A DNA stretch of 64,000 nucleotides from Caryophanales bacterium UBA1427 (lineage in GTDB: Bacteria; Bacillota_I; Bacilli_A; ML615J-28; CAG-313), in contig DCTZ01000040.1 in assembly GCA_002329485.1 (NCBI GenBank), forward strand, positions 6,779 through 70,778. Reading direction: 5' to 3'. A model generated the notes under the pieces. It did no database searches, was not told where the DNA came from, and saw only the letters and a list, made by a program, of their open reading frames with translations. Every line of letters starts with the position of its first letter. Positions within the stretch are counted from its first letter, which is position 1. Shown here piece by piece: positions 26,998 to 34,761 of the stretch. The position numbers and the translations under genes are program-made.

Positions 26998-27414
26998 TTA
27001 CAATGTGACCTTGAAGCAAACGTGTTGACAGTGAATCGGATCGAAGCATTGGACAGCGCAAATGCAGGCAATCCGCAAAGTTACCGTTTCGTCTGTGCAT
27101 TTGATTTTACCGTTGCAAACTTCCAGCAGACGCAAAACAACTGTTTCGCAGTCGCGAACTTCTTCCACGCGGAACAGACCCGTAGTCGTTTCTTCCGGGA
27201 AGAGACGGACAATTGCTTCGAAGCGGCCGCATTCCGTCCAAATCGCAATCGGTTTTGTGTTGAACATTAAAGGTAAGGCACAGTTGTCGCAACGTCCCTG
27301 AATTTCGCTCAATACTGCATCCTTTTGAACTTTGTCGATTTTCTTCAATAAATCACAAATGGTTTCGCCGCGTTGCGTAGTATATTTAACGGTATTAGGT
27401 GAATAACAAGCCAT
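26998..27414 (-). CDS. CotY/CotZ-like Cys-rich spore coat protein
   Basis: 138 residues with 13 cysteines. CDNCALPLMFNTKP, the FRVEEVRDCETVVLRLL segment and the end IACICAVQCFDPI match the CotY/CotZ layout (Bacillus CotZ has FRVERVHGSCATLSLL and CFCAINCL). CotY-type proteins self-assemble through disulfides into the outer crust of the spore. The ATG at 27414 with GAGGTG upstream is chosen over 27435. A perfect sigma-K promoter lies just upstream, which agrees with mother-cell coat expression. Identity rests on motif pattern, not on alignment. Confidence 0.75.
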   Translation of the reverse strand: MACYSPNTVKYTTQRGETICDLLKKIDKVQKDAVLSEIQGRCDNCALPLMFNTKPIAIWTECGRFEAIVRLFPEETTTGLFRVEEVRDCETVVLRLLEVCNGKIKCTDETVTLRIACICAVQCFDPIHCQHVCFKVTL

Positions 27415-27437
27415 AATAAAACACCTCACTTTCAATA

Positions 27438-27464
27438 TACAATATGTCGAAAAGGTGATGGTGT
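27438..27464 (-). promoter_or_regulatory. Sigma-K-type promoter of the CotY/Z-like gene
   Basis: Minus strand: AC (27464-27463), 16-base spacer, CATATTGTA (27446-27438), a full match to the Bacillus sigma-K pattern AC-N16-CATANNNTA. No sigma-A promoter is visible in its place. Confidence 0.75.
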
Positions 27465-27480
27465 TTGTTTTATAACCTAT

Positions 27481-28260
27481 TTACTTAGTCAAAAAAACCA
27501 GCACGCTTAATGCCATCGCATAAAGGCTGAATACAAGCAAGCTTTTTTGCGAAATAATCCGTTCCAAAAAGGAAATGCCCAAAAGAGTTGCCCAAAAGCA
27601 AACGACAAAGGTGATCAAATCATAGGCCGAAAAAGCGGAAAAGTCAAAATCTTTGAGTGCCAAAACAAATGCTCCGAAACTTGCAATCAGACAAAGATAA
27701 AACGAAAACTTTAGGGCCGGCTTGGTTTCGAGTTTGCTTACCTTTGTTCCGAGAAAAGTTACGGCACTTCGGCTGATTCCCGGAAAAATCGCAAGACTCT
27801 GAAAAATACCGATAATCAGGCTATCCCCGAAAGCGGGTGAGTCTTTTCGGTTTCGGTTGATTAAAAAGGCGGTCAAAACCAAAACGAAAGATGTAAGAAG
27901 CAAAAACAGACAAACCGCTTTGACATCGTTAAAAGACCTTTCGATCGTATCTTTTAAAAGCAAGCCTGCTGCCACAATCGGAAGACTGGCGATTAAGAGG
28001 TTAAGAACGGTCCGAAAATCTTCTGGGTATTGCTTGGGTCTAAAAACCGATTTTGCCATCCCCCAAAGGTCTTTTCGGAAAAACCACGCCAAAGCCCAAA
28101 AGGAAGCAAAATGCAGCCAAATTTCGGTGTTCAGATCGGTTTGCAGCCCCAAATAGTGGGAAGCAATCACCAAGTGAGCGCTGCTGGATACGGGAAGCGG
28201 CTCGGTGAAACCCTGCACGAGTCCCAAAATAATGTATTTGACGATTTTTCTGATTGCCAC
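27481..28260 (-). CDS. uppP: Undecaprenyl-diphosphatase (BacA/UppP)
   Basis: 259 residues, eight predicted helices. The catalytic motif I reads QGFTEPLPVSSSAHL near residue 15 (Gln at the first E/Q position is allowed in the family), and motif II reads FPGISRSAVT near 160. It regenerates undecaprenyl phosphate for peptidoglycan and other wall polymers at the outer membrane face and affects bacitracin resistance; in Bacillus it also supports sporulation. GTG start at 28260 with GAGGTGA upstream. It implies wall synthesis in this organism. Confidence 0.88.
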   Translation of the reverse strand: MAIRKIVKYIILGLVQGFTEPLPVSSSAHLVIASHYLGLQTDLNTEIWLHFASFWALAWFFRKDLWGMAKSVFRPKQYPEDFRTVLNLLIASLPIVAAGLLLKDTIERSFNDVKAVCLFLLLTSFVLVLTAFLINRNRKDSPAFGDSLIIGIFQSLAIFPGISRSAVTFLGTKVSKLETKPALKFSFYLCLIASFGAFVLALKDFDFSAFSAYDLITFVVCFWATLLGISFLERIISQKSLLVFSLYAMALSVLVFLTK

Positions 28261-28296
28261 GGATTCCGCTCACCTCGTTAAAATATATGAATATAC

Positions 28297-28325
28297 TTGA
28301 TAAAACATTAATGTTATAGTATAAT
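28297..28325 (+). promoter_or_regulatory. Promoter of the EIIB-like gene
   Basis: TTGATA (28297-28302), 17-base spacer, TATAAT (28320-28325). It implies a leader of about 95 bases. Confidence 0.75.
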
Positions 28326-28336
28326 ATATAAAAGAA

Positions 28337-28412
28337 GCGAATATCAATAGTTGTCGGGCTTTTTAGAAAAGCATAACTTTAATAAATTTCCCGATGACGG
28401 CTTGATGTTTGC
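28337..28412 (+). ncRNA. Candidate structured 5' leader RNA (three helices)
   Basis: P1: 28337-28347 pairs with 28402-28412, 11 of 11 including two G-U. P2: 28350-28358 pairs with 28390-28398, 9 of 9. P3: CTTTT-TAG-AAAAG hairpin (28359-28371). A 16-18 base A/U-rich strand (28373-28389) is unpaired inside P2. The GGAGG of the downstream gene lies just outside P1. I recognise no known riboswitch class; the fold is by eye. Confidence 0.5.
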
Positions 28413-28427
28413 AAGAAGGAGGACGCC

Positions 28428-28787
28428 ATGTTATTTTTAACTAATGATGGTATGAGCACCCTTTGGCTCTGGATAATGGTAGCCTTTTTTATCGTGCCCG
28501 TTTTGGTATTATCCCTTTTAGTGTTTGCTAAAATCGTAATCAAACAGGCAAAAAAAAGAGCTAGCGAAAAACGGGGCGACAATTACTTACCTTACTTTGG
28601 CGGCATCGAAAATATCGTAAGCGTGGAACGGAAAGAAAATCGCGTTTCCATCGAGGTCAATGATTTAAATCTCGTTAATTTTGATGATCTTCGAGAATTA
28701 AATATCGGTGTCATGGTTATTGGTAAAACAATCAAATGTTCATCGCCTGATATGGCAGAAAAGCTTGAACATATCAAAAAGAAATAA
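28428..28787 (+). CDS. Membrane-anchored EIIB-like protein lacking the phospho-Cys
   Basis: 119 residues. One N-terminal membrane helix (about 10-35) and a basic linker precede a domain that follows glucose-family PTS EIIB (FGGIENIVSVERKENRVSIEV, DLRELNIGVMVIG, SPDMAEKLEHI). The phosphorylated Cys, expected near ENRVSIEV, is replaced and the domain contains only one, distant Cys, so phosphotransfer is unlikely. It may be a sensor or binding remnant. GGAGG lies upstream of the ATG. It is monocistronic behind a structured leader. Confidence 0.7.
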   Translation: MLFLTNDGMSTLWLWIMVAFFIVPVLVLSLLVFAKIVIKQAKKRASEKRGDNYLPYFGGIENIVSVERKENRVSIEVNDLNLVNFDDLRELNIGVMVIGKTIKCSSPDMAEKLEHIKKK

Positions 28788-28828
28788 AGGCCTATAAACC
28801 TATGTTTTCATAGGCTTAGGCCTTTTTT
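28787..28828 (+). terminator. Terminator after the EIIB-like gene (possibly bidirectional)
   Basis: Nested stem: AAGGCCTA (28787-28794) with TAGGCCTT (28817-28824), and inner CCTATG/CATAGG; then T-run on plus. It faces the convergent sspI gene. Confidence 0.8.
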
Positions 28829-28838
28829 CCTTAAATTC

Positions 28839-29045
28839 TTAAACAAGACTTTGCGTAAGCAGATTCAGAATTGCCGATTGGTCTTCGGAAGACCCTTTTT
28901 GCCACACGAGTTCGAATAAAACCCCGAGCCCCGGGAGCACTTTCTCTTCTCCGAGCGAAATCGCGTCGACAATCGTCTTCTTGATATCTTCCGCCGATGA
29001 ACCTTTCAGATTGGCAATAACGGCTCTGCGAATATTGATATCCAA
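28839..29045 (-). CDS. sspI: Small acid-soluble spore protein I
   Basis: 68 residues, against about 71 in Bacillus. The opening DINIRRAVIANLKG, then TIVDAISLGEEKVLPGLGVL and FELVWQ, follows Bacillus SspI almost residue for residue. SspI is a minor protein of the forespore core, made late under sigma-G. TTG start at 29045 with AGGAGG upstream. Together with the promoter at 29072-29101 this is the strongest evidence of a sporulation programme in the window. Confidence 0.93.
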   Translation of the reverse strand: MDINIRRAVIANLKGSSAEDIKKTIVDAISLGEEKVLPGLGVLFELVWQKGSSEDQSAILNLLTQSLV

Positions 29046-29071
29046 AACAAACCCTCCTTTGTTAACATTTA

Positions 29072-29101
29072 TAGTATGACTAAAGACGGGTTAAAATATA
29101 C
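29072..29101 (-). promoter_or_regulatory. Sigma-G-type promoter of sspI
   Basis: Minus strand: GTATA (29101-29097), 18-base spacer, CATACTA (29078-29072), a full match to the Bacillus sigma-G pattern GHATR-N18-CATWHTA. Confidence 0.85.
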
Positions 29102-29121
29102 TAAAAAGAAAAGGTGAAAAA

Positions 29122-30507
29122 ATGAACGAAAAAATCGATTTTTTGGCAAAAGCCAAAAGTTACGAAAAAGAAGCTCTTGAGTCGCTCCGGGGCTTGCTGA
29201 GAATACCAAGCGTTTACGACGAAAAAACCGTTTCGGAAAAAACGCCTTTTGGTCAGGCCATCGAAGATGCTTTATGCTACATGTTGGATTTAGCCCGAAA
29301 AGACGGGTTTAAGACGGAAAAAGACGGAGGATATGCGGGGCACATCGAATACGGCGAAGGCGACGAGGTCATCGGCGTGCTTTGCCACCTGGATGTCGTT
29401 CCGACCGGAGCAGGATGGACCAATCCTCCGTTTGACCCGGTGATAAAAGACCGTAAAGTATATGCCAGAGGTTCGATGGACGATAAAGGACCGACCATGG
29501 CGGCATATTATGCGCTTAAGATGCTTAAAGATTTGCGTGTACCGTTAAAGAAAAAAGTGCGGATTATTTTGGGAACCGATGAGGAAACCGCTTGGCGGGG
29601 TATCGAACATTACGGTAAGACCTTCGGTATGCCGGAAATCGGTTTTGCACCGGATTCGGATTTTCCGCTCATTTACGGCGAAAAAGGGATTTTACATTTG
29701 GAAATCGGCCGCGAATTCGTTGACGACGAACTAATCAGTTTCCAAGGGGGCGAACGTTACAATATCGTAATCGACCATGCCAGCTCCAAAACGAAATCCG
29801 ATTTCACCAAGCAGTTTGAAGAGTATTTAAACCTTCATTCCCTGCGGGGCAGTGCGGCCAAGGATTCTATTAACGGTGTACCTTGCTATGTTTACACCGT
29901 GGAAGGCCAAGCCGCCCATGCAATGGAACCCGACAAAGGTATCAATGCCGGGGTGCATCTGGCCAACTTCTTAAGCGCCCATATAACCAATCCGTTGGTT
30001 AATTTTGTCGCCGATTATTTCTTTAACGATGTCTTCCTGAAGAAAATGGGCCTCGATTTTATCGAACCGGAAATGGGACCGATTACCTGCAATGTCGGCA
30101 TTATCGATATCGGCAGTTCGCGCGGACGTGTTTGCTTCGATTTCCGTTACCCGATCAATTACGACAAAGATAAATTCTGGGCCAAATGGCGGCGGGAATT
30201 GCAGTATTACAACTTAAATATTACTTCTCTTAGCGATAAAGTGCCTCATTATGTCGATCGTAATTCAAAACTTGTGCAAACGCTCTATCAGGCTTACGTC
30301 AAGTATACGAACGATACCGTCAATCAGCCCAAAACCATCGGCGGAGGAACTTATGCCAGAGCGCTGAAACAGGGCGTTGCCTTTGGCATGGAAATGCCGT
30401 ATGAAGTATCCCAAGCCCACCAAAAGGATGAAGCGATGAGCATCGATACCTTCCTTTTGGCGATGGCAATTTACGCGGAAGCGTTGATGCAACTAGGAAC
30501 AGAATAA
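29122..30507 (+). CDS. pepV: Dipeptidase PepV (Sapep family, M20)
   Basis: 461 residues. The zinc-dependent M20 core has LCHLDVVPTG (His-x-Asp metal ligands, near 90), ARGSMDDKGP, and DEETAW with the catalytic Glu near 155. It cleaves dipeptides in the cytosol as the last stage of peptide use. A possible -10 TATACT at 29097-29102 overlaps the divergent sspI -35. Its stop shares one base with the trmB start, so these two are coupled. Confidence 0.92.
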   Translation: MNEKIDFLAKAKSYEKEALESLRGLLRIPSVYDEKTVSEKTPFGQAIEDALCYMLDLARKDGFKTEKDGGYAGHIEYGEGDEVIGVLCHLDVVPTGAGWTNPPFDPVIKDRKVYARGSMDDKGPTMAAYYALKMLKDLRVPLKKKVRIILGTDEETAWRGIEHYGKTFGMPEIGFAPDSDFPLIYGEKGILHLEIGREFVDDELISFQGGERYNIVIDHASSKTKSDFTKQFEEYLNLHSLRGSAAKDSINGVPCYVYTVEGQAAHAMEPDKGINAGVHLANFLSAHITNPLVNFVADYFFNDVFLKKMGLDFIEPEMGPITCNVGIIDIGSSRGRVCFDFRYPINYDKDKFWAKWRRELQYYNLNITSLSDKVPHYVDRNSKLVQTLYQAYVKYTNDTVNQPKTIGGGTYARALKQGVAFGMEMPYEVSQAHQKDEAMSIDTFLLAMAIYAEALMQLGTE

Positions 30508-31145
30508 TGCGCAGACGAAATATCAAAAATGCGCACGAGCGCATCTTGCAACACGAAAACCTGATGATCTTCGACCCCGCAGCCTTTAAAGGCAACTGGA
30601 ATAAAGTTTTCGGCAACGACTTTCCGATTTATTTGGAAATTGGCATGGGAAAGGGCAAATTTATGTTGGAACAATCCCGGAATAATCCCGCAGCCAATTT
30701 CATCGGAATCGAAAAATACGAAAGCGTAATCGCGGTTGCTTTGGACAAAATGGCTCCTTTCCAACCCGCCAATTTAAAAGTCGTGGCCATGGATGCGACA
30801 AACCTTCTGGATATCTTTTCCGACGGGGAAATTGCCAAAATTTATCTCAACTTCAGCGACCCTTGGCCGAAAAACGGACATGCCAAACGGCGTCTCACTT
30901 CGCCCAGATATTTGGACATTTACCGGACAATTTTAAAAAATGAAGGTGAAATCGAGCTTAAGACGGATAATAAACGCTTTTTTGAATATAGTGTTTTGAG
31001 TCTTTTGGAACACAATTGGCAGCTAAAAGACTTCTCGGTTGATCTGCATGACGGAAGAACCGATATCGTCACAACCGAATACGAAGAAAAATTTAAAGCG
31101 AAAGGCATGCCGATTTATTATCTGAAAGTTCAAAAAAAGGGATGA
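30507..31145 (+). CDS. trmB: tRNA (guanine-N7-)-methyltransferase
   Basis: 212 residues. SAM site LEIGMGKGKF near 45, NFIGIEKY, and the family signature FSDPWPKNGHAKRRL near 115. It makes m7G46 in tRNA variable loops. The start overlaps the pepV stop (TAATG). Confidence 0.93.
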   Translation: MRRRNIKNAHERILQHENLMIFDPAAFKGNWNKVFGNDFPIYLEIGMGKGKFMLEQSRNNPAANFIGIEKYESVIAVALDKMAPFQPANLKVVAMDATNLLDIFSDGEIAKIYLNFSDPWPKNGHAKRRLTSPRYLDIYRTILKNEGEIELKTDNKRFFEYSVLSLLEHNWQLKDFSVDLHDGRTDIVTTEYEEKFKAKGMPIYYLKVQKKG

Positions 31146-31146
31146 T

Positions 31147-31647
31147 TTGTTGAAAGTTTTTTGGTGGGTTGCTTTTACGGGTCTTTTGCTCAGTTTTTTA
31201 GTTCTTACTTCTCTTCCTCAGAGTTCAGGGGAAGAATCAAGCCAATCAAAAACAGCCGCGAAAGGTATGGTTGAAACTGTCGCCGAATATTTGGAACAGG
31301 TTCCGGTGCTTAAAAATGTGCCTTTATCGCCTTTGACCATCCGGAAAATCATCGGCCACTTCCTGTACTGCTTTTTGATTGCTTGGAGCGGTTTTTATTG
31401 TTTTGCTACTTTTATGCCAAGAGAAATCGGCATTTTACGTATCATGTCGGTTATTTGCCTGATGATTTCCACGTTGGGCGAAACCTTGCAAATCTTTGCT
31501 TTAGGTCGATACCCTTCGATAACAGATGTTTCCATTAATTACTCAGGTGCTTTATTGGGACTGTTTTTAGCTTATTTCCTTAAACAAAAGATATTGACCA
31601 CAAATTTAGGAGAACAAAATGCAAAAAGTTTATCTCGGTTCGATTAA
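31147..31647 (+). CDS. VanZ-family membrane protein
   Basis: 166 residues. Four predicted helices with the VanZ pattern (N-terminal helix, SSLPQSS-like motif seen here as TSLPQSSGEESSQS, HFLYCFLIAW, GETLQIF). TTG start at 31147. Family members confer low-level teicoplanin resistance or act in wall/surface processes; function here unknown. It overlaps the DUF84 gene by 29 bases. Confidence 0.75.
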   Translation: MLKVFWWVAFTGLLLSFLVLTSLPQSSGEESSQSKTAAKGMVETVAEYLEQVPVLKNVPLSPLTIRKIIGHFLYCFLIAWSGFYCFATFMPREIGILRIMSVICLMISTLGETLQIFALGRYPSITDVSINYSGALLGLFLAYFLKQKILTTNLGEQNAKSLSRFD

Positions 31648-32137
31648 TCCCGTTAAACTCCGGGCAGCCCAAAATATTCTGGAACCTTTGGGTTTCACGG
31701 TGGAAGGAGTGAATTCCGCAAGCGGCGTATCCAACCAACCGTTAAACGACGATGAGACGATGCGGGGGGCACTTAACCGGGCGCTGTCGCTTCCGGAAGG
31801 TCATTTTCGCATCGGTTTGGAAGCCGGGGTCCAAATTCATTTTGACCAAATGTTTTTGGTGAATTGGGGAGCGTTAATCGATCCGGATAACCGGGTTTAT
31901 TGGGCGGGAGGAACAAGAATTCCTTTACCCAATCAAATTAAAGATGCTCTTTTGAACGATTCCCTCGAATTAAGCGAGGCGATGGATAAGTTCTTTCGGG
32001 AAAAAAATATCAATCATCGCGAAGGGGCCATTGGCTATTTTACCGATTTATTTGTTTCCCGGATTGATATTTTTGAACACATTGTCAAACTTTTGATTGG
32101 CCAATATTATTACCAAAGAAAAAAGGAGGAAAGATAA
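31619..32137 (+). CDS. DUF84 inosine/xanthosine triphosphatase
   Basis: 172 residues. It opens with the YjjX/DUF84 pattern VYLGSINPVKLRAA and has GLEAGVQ and EGAIGYFTDLFVSR. The family hydrolyses ITP/XTP to clean the nucleotide pool. The start ATG 19 bases after a GGAG lies within the VanZ gene. The DJ-1 gene begins directly after the stop. Confidence 0.85.
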   Translation: MQKVYLGSINPVKLRAAQNILEPLGFTVEGVNSASGVSNQPLNDDETMRGALNRALSLPEGHFRIGLEAGVQIHFDQMFLVNWGALIDPDNRVYWAGGTRIPLPNQIKDALLNDSLELSEAMDKFFREKNINHREGAIGYFTDLFVSRIDIFEHIVKLLIGQYYYQRKKEER

Positions 32138-32683
32138 ATGAAAGGGTTAATTCTTTTAGCTGACTACTTTGAAGACATCGAGGCTTTGGCAACCAACGAT
32201 TTATTGCGACGGGCCAAAATATCCACCGAACTTGTCAGTATGACAAATTCCCGGACCGTTATGTCGCAAAGCGGCCTGAAACTTCAGGTTCGCAAATTGT
32301 TTACCGAAATCAAATTCGAAGATTTCGACTTTTTGGTAATTCCGGGAGGAAAAGCGGTATCACTTACGCATTTGGAAAGCAAAGATACGCAAAGCGCCAT
32401 CAAATATTTCCAGGAAAACAACAAATTGATCTGTGCCATTTGTGCAGCGCCGGCTGTGCTCGGCAAATACGGCCTCCTGGACGGCAAGAAATTCACATGT
32501 TTCCCTTCCTTTGAAAAATACGCCCCGAAAGGCAAATACCTGCCGAAGAAAACCGTAGTACAGGACGGAAACATCATTACCTCCAAAGCGGCCGGAACAA
32601 CCTTTGACTTTGCCTACAAAATCGTATCCTACCTGTTAGGCAAGGATGCGGCTAAACGGCTGGCCAAAGAAATTTACTCATAA
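32138..32683 (+). CDS. DJ-1/PfpI-family protein
   Basis: 181 residues. It has the DJ-1 opening GLILLADYFEDIEAL (conserved Glu of the nucleophile site) and the nucleophile elbow AICAAPAVLG with Cys near 106. Family members act as deglycases, chaperones or ThiJ-like proteins. It follows the DUF84 gene with no gap, so both belong to the pepV-trmB-VanZ-DUF84 run, which ends at a strong terminator. Confidence 0.88.
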   Translation: MKGLILLADYFEDIEALATNDLLRRAKISTELVSMTNSRTVMSQSGLKLQVRKLFTEIKFEDFDFLVIPGGKAVSLTHLESKDTQSAIKYFQENNKLICAICAAPAVLGKYGLLDGKKFTCFPSFEKYAPKGKYLPKKTVVQDGNIITSKAAGTTFDFAYKIVSYLLGKDAAKRLAKEIYS

Positions 32684-32693
32684 GAAAAACGGG

Positions 32694-32732
32694 CCAATCC
32701 TATTTTTCGAAAAACCAAATAGGATTGGTTTT
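32694..32732 (+). terminator. Terminator of the pepV-trmB-DJ-1 operon
   Basis: 12-bp stem CCAATCCTATTT (32694-32705) with AAATAGGATTGG (32717-32728), then T-run. Confidence 0.9.
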
Positions 32733-32770
32733 AACTTATTCTACAATTATTAAAGAAGGACAAAAAATAA

Positions 32771-33415
32771 ATGAAAGAAAAAATCAACAGCCCTAAAAGA
32801 CCACAATCTTTGGGGGAAGAAATCGGCAATTCCATTACCCACGGTGTGGGTTTCTTGGTTGCGCTTGTGGGTATAATATTAATGTACATCAAAGCAAAAG
32901 GTGCCCTGGCTTATTTTGCGGTCAGTTTTTACAGTTTGGGGCTTACCGTGCTCTTTATTATGAGCTGTCTGTACCATGCTTTTAAAACCGGCACCGCAGT
33001 TAAAAAAGTTTTCCGTGTTTTCGACCATTGTTCCATCTATTTACTGATTGGCGGAACTTATTGTCCGATTTTGCTTTTAACGGTCGGCGGTGTCAAAGGT
33101 TGGGTTTATTTCGGCATCCAATGGGCTTTGATTGTTTTGGGCATTGTGATAAAGGCGGTTTTTTCGCCCGGTCGCTGGATTGCCATCCATACGGTCATCT
33201 ATTTGCTTTTGGGATGGAGCGGATTAATCTTTTTACCTTACCTGGTGCAAAATCATATCGAACTGTTTTACTATATCGTCATCGGCGGTGTGTTCTACAG
33301 CTTGGGTGTAATCTTTTTTGCCGTGAAATTCAAATATGCCCATTTTATCTGGCACTTTTTTGTGATTTTAGGTGCCGTTGCGCATTTGCTGGGCATCTAT
33401 CTGTATGTTCTGTAA
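32771..33415 (+). CDS. Hemolysin III / TrhA-type PAQR membrane protein
   Basis: 214 residues, seven helices. It has the family opening GEEIGNSITHGVGFL, MSCLYHAF, HCSIYLLIGGTY and the late HFIWHFFVILGAVAHLLG, giving the three-His/Asp-type zinc site expected in PAQR proteins. In Bacillus and E. coli, homologues affect membrane energetics or fluidity. Monocistronic. Confidence 0.88.
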   Translation: MKEKINSPKRPQSLGEEIGNSITHGVGFLVALVGIILMYIKAKGALAYFAVSFYSLGLTVLFIMSCLYHAFKTGTAVKKVFRVFDHCSIYLLIGGTYCPILLLTVGGVKGWVYFGIQWALIVLGIVIKAVFSPGRWIAIHTVIYLLLGWSGLIFLPYLVQNHIELFYYIVIGGVFYSLGVIFFAVKFKYAHFIWHFFVILGAVAHLLGIYLYVL

Positions 33416-33442
33416 AGGCCCAAAATTAAACATTCATTTACC

Positions 33443-33471
33443 TTTACAATTAAAATAAAACATGATACAAT
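33443..33471 (+). promoter_or_regulatory. rpsF operon promoter
   Basis: TTTACA (33443-33448), 17-base spacer, TACAAT (33466-33471) with TG extension. Confidence 0.75.
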
Positions 33472-33555
33472 ATAGCGCGTGTGATTGAGTACTAGAGTAT
33501 TAAATAAAAAGAACAGTTGCGTTTAATTTGTTTACTTATTTTAAAGACTCAATTG

Positions 33556-33590
33556 CTCCTTGCTTGCAAAAGCCGATAGACCAAAAGGAG
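33556..33590 (+). promoter_or_regulatory. rpsF leader hairpin covering the ribosome binding site
   Basis: CTCCTT (33556-33561) pairs with AAGGAG (33585-33590), the rpsF Shine-Dalgarno. The loop contains GCCGATAGACC, and a CCG is the conserved element of the known S6:S18 autoregulatory leader. The assignment as that element is inferred. Confidence 0.45.
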
Positions 33591-33599
33591 GTGTAAAGA

Positions 33600-33881
33600 A
33601 TGAAAAAGTACGAAGTTATGTACATCATTCGCCCAGAAGTGGAGGAAACAGAACGTAATAATCTGATTGAGGAAGTCAATCAGGTATTTACGAAAAACGA
33701 ATCCACTGTTACGAAAGTCAGTGAATGGGGTTTGAGAGAATTAGCGTATGAAATCGATAATTGCACGAAAGGATATTATGTCCTTCTCAATGTCGAAGCT
33801 ACGCCGAAAGCCGTAGCGGAATTCAATCATATTGCTAATATCAAAGAAGCAATCATTCGTCACATTGTTGTAGCGGATTAG
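33600..33881 (+). CDS. rpsF: 30S ribosomal protein bS6
   Basis: 93 residues, full length, starting KYEVMYIIRPE with the bS6 fold through to the IRHIV tail. It binds bS18 on the 30S platform. First gene of rpsF-ssb-rpsR behind a leader that may bind the S6:S18 complex. Confidence 0.97.
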   Translation: MKKYEVMYIIRPEVEETERNNLIEEVNQVFTKNESTVTKVSEWGLRELAYEIDNCTKGYYVLLNVEATPKAVAEFNHIANIKEAIIRHIVVAD

Positions 33882-33929
33882 TTTAAAGATTAACTGAACC
33901 GTTAGGAAACAAAACCTAAGGAGGAAAAT

Positions 33930-34511
33930 ATGAACCGTGTAATATTGGTTGGACGCTTGACCCGCGATCCGGAATTGCGTACCTCGGGCAGCGTACCATA
34001 TGTTAATTTTACGATTGCGGTAAACAGGAGTTTTACTTCCAGCACGGGAGTGCGCGAAGCCGACTTCATCAATTGCGTGGCTTTCAACCGTCAGGCGGAA
34101 AACTTAAGCCGTTTTATGCGTAAGGGTTCGCAAATCGGCGTTGAAGGAAGAATTCAGGTCGATACTTACGATGCCCAGGACGGAACCAAAAGAAACAGCG
34201 TAAAAGTAGTTTGCGACCAGATAACCTTTTTGGAACCGAAATCCGCCACTGCCGGCGACTACGGCGACGCTTATTCTCCTTATTCGGATCTTCCGCCTAC
34301 AACCCGTCCGCGTCCTCAGGGACCGGCACGTACTCCTTACAGTGACGAATTTCAACAAGGGGGAAACGCTCCCCGTCCGACCAGTCAGAATCGCTCTCCG
34401 TATGATGATGAATTTACCCGTTACGAAACGCCTAAAAACAAAGAAAAGGCGAATAATGACGATATGATGGGTCAATACGGATTTGATGACGATGATGATT
34501 TACCATTTTAA
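33930..34511 (+). CDS. ssb: Single-stranded DNA-binding protein
   Basis: 193 residues. OB fold at 1-110 (NRVILVGRLTRDPELR, FITVAVNR-like segment, DFINCVAF), a disordered Pro/Arg/Gln-rich linker and the acidic interaction tip DDDDLPF at the C-terminus. It protects single-stranded DNA and recruits repair and replication proteins. Between rpsF and rpsR as in most Bacilli. Confidence 0.96.
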   Translation: MNRVILVGRLTRDPELRTSGSVPYVNFTIAVNRSFTSSTGVREADFINCVAFNRQAENLSRFMRKGSQIGVEGRIQVDTYDAQDGTKRNSVKVVCDQITFLEPKSATAGDYGDAYSPYSDLPPTTRPRPQGPARTPYSDEFQQGGNAPRPTSQNRSPYDDEFTRYETPKNKEKANNDDMMGQYGFDDDDDLPF

Positions 34512-34530
34512 TAAATAGGAGGTTAGAAAC

Positions 34531-34752
34531 ATGGCAGTATTTAAAAGACGCAAAAAAACTTGTTATTTTACTGACAATAAAATCGCCAAAATCGATTGGA
34601 AAGATGCCGATCTGTTAAAACGCTTTATCTCCGATCGCGGAAAGATTTTACCACGTCGTATTACGGGCACAAAGGCAATATATCAAAGAGAACTTGCTAC
34701 AGCGATTAAACGCGCGCGTCATATGGCCTTATTACCATTTGTCAAAGAATAA
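34531..34752 (+). CDS. rpsR: 30S ribosomal protein bS18
   Basis: 73 residues with the bS18 core (CYFTDNKIAKIDWKD, ILPRRITGT, LATAIKRARHMALLPF). Only one N-terminal Cys is left, so it is probably a zinc-free form. Followed by a terminator. Confidence 0.96.
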   Translation: MAVFKRRKKTCYFTDNKIAKIDWKDADLLKRFISDRGKILPRRITGTKAIYQRELATAIKRARHMALLPFVKE

Positions 34753-34761
34753 CTTTGTTTT

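Noticed and set aside
26974..26998. GGAGAGGCCTCTCC palindrome with T-run
   Set aside because: Could be a second terminator after the DUF4870-like gene, but the stem needs a tight loop and a better one lies at 26919.
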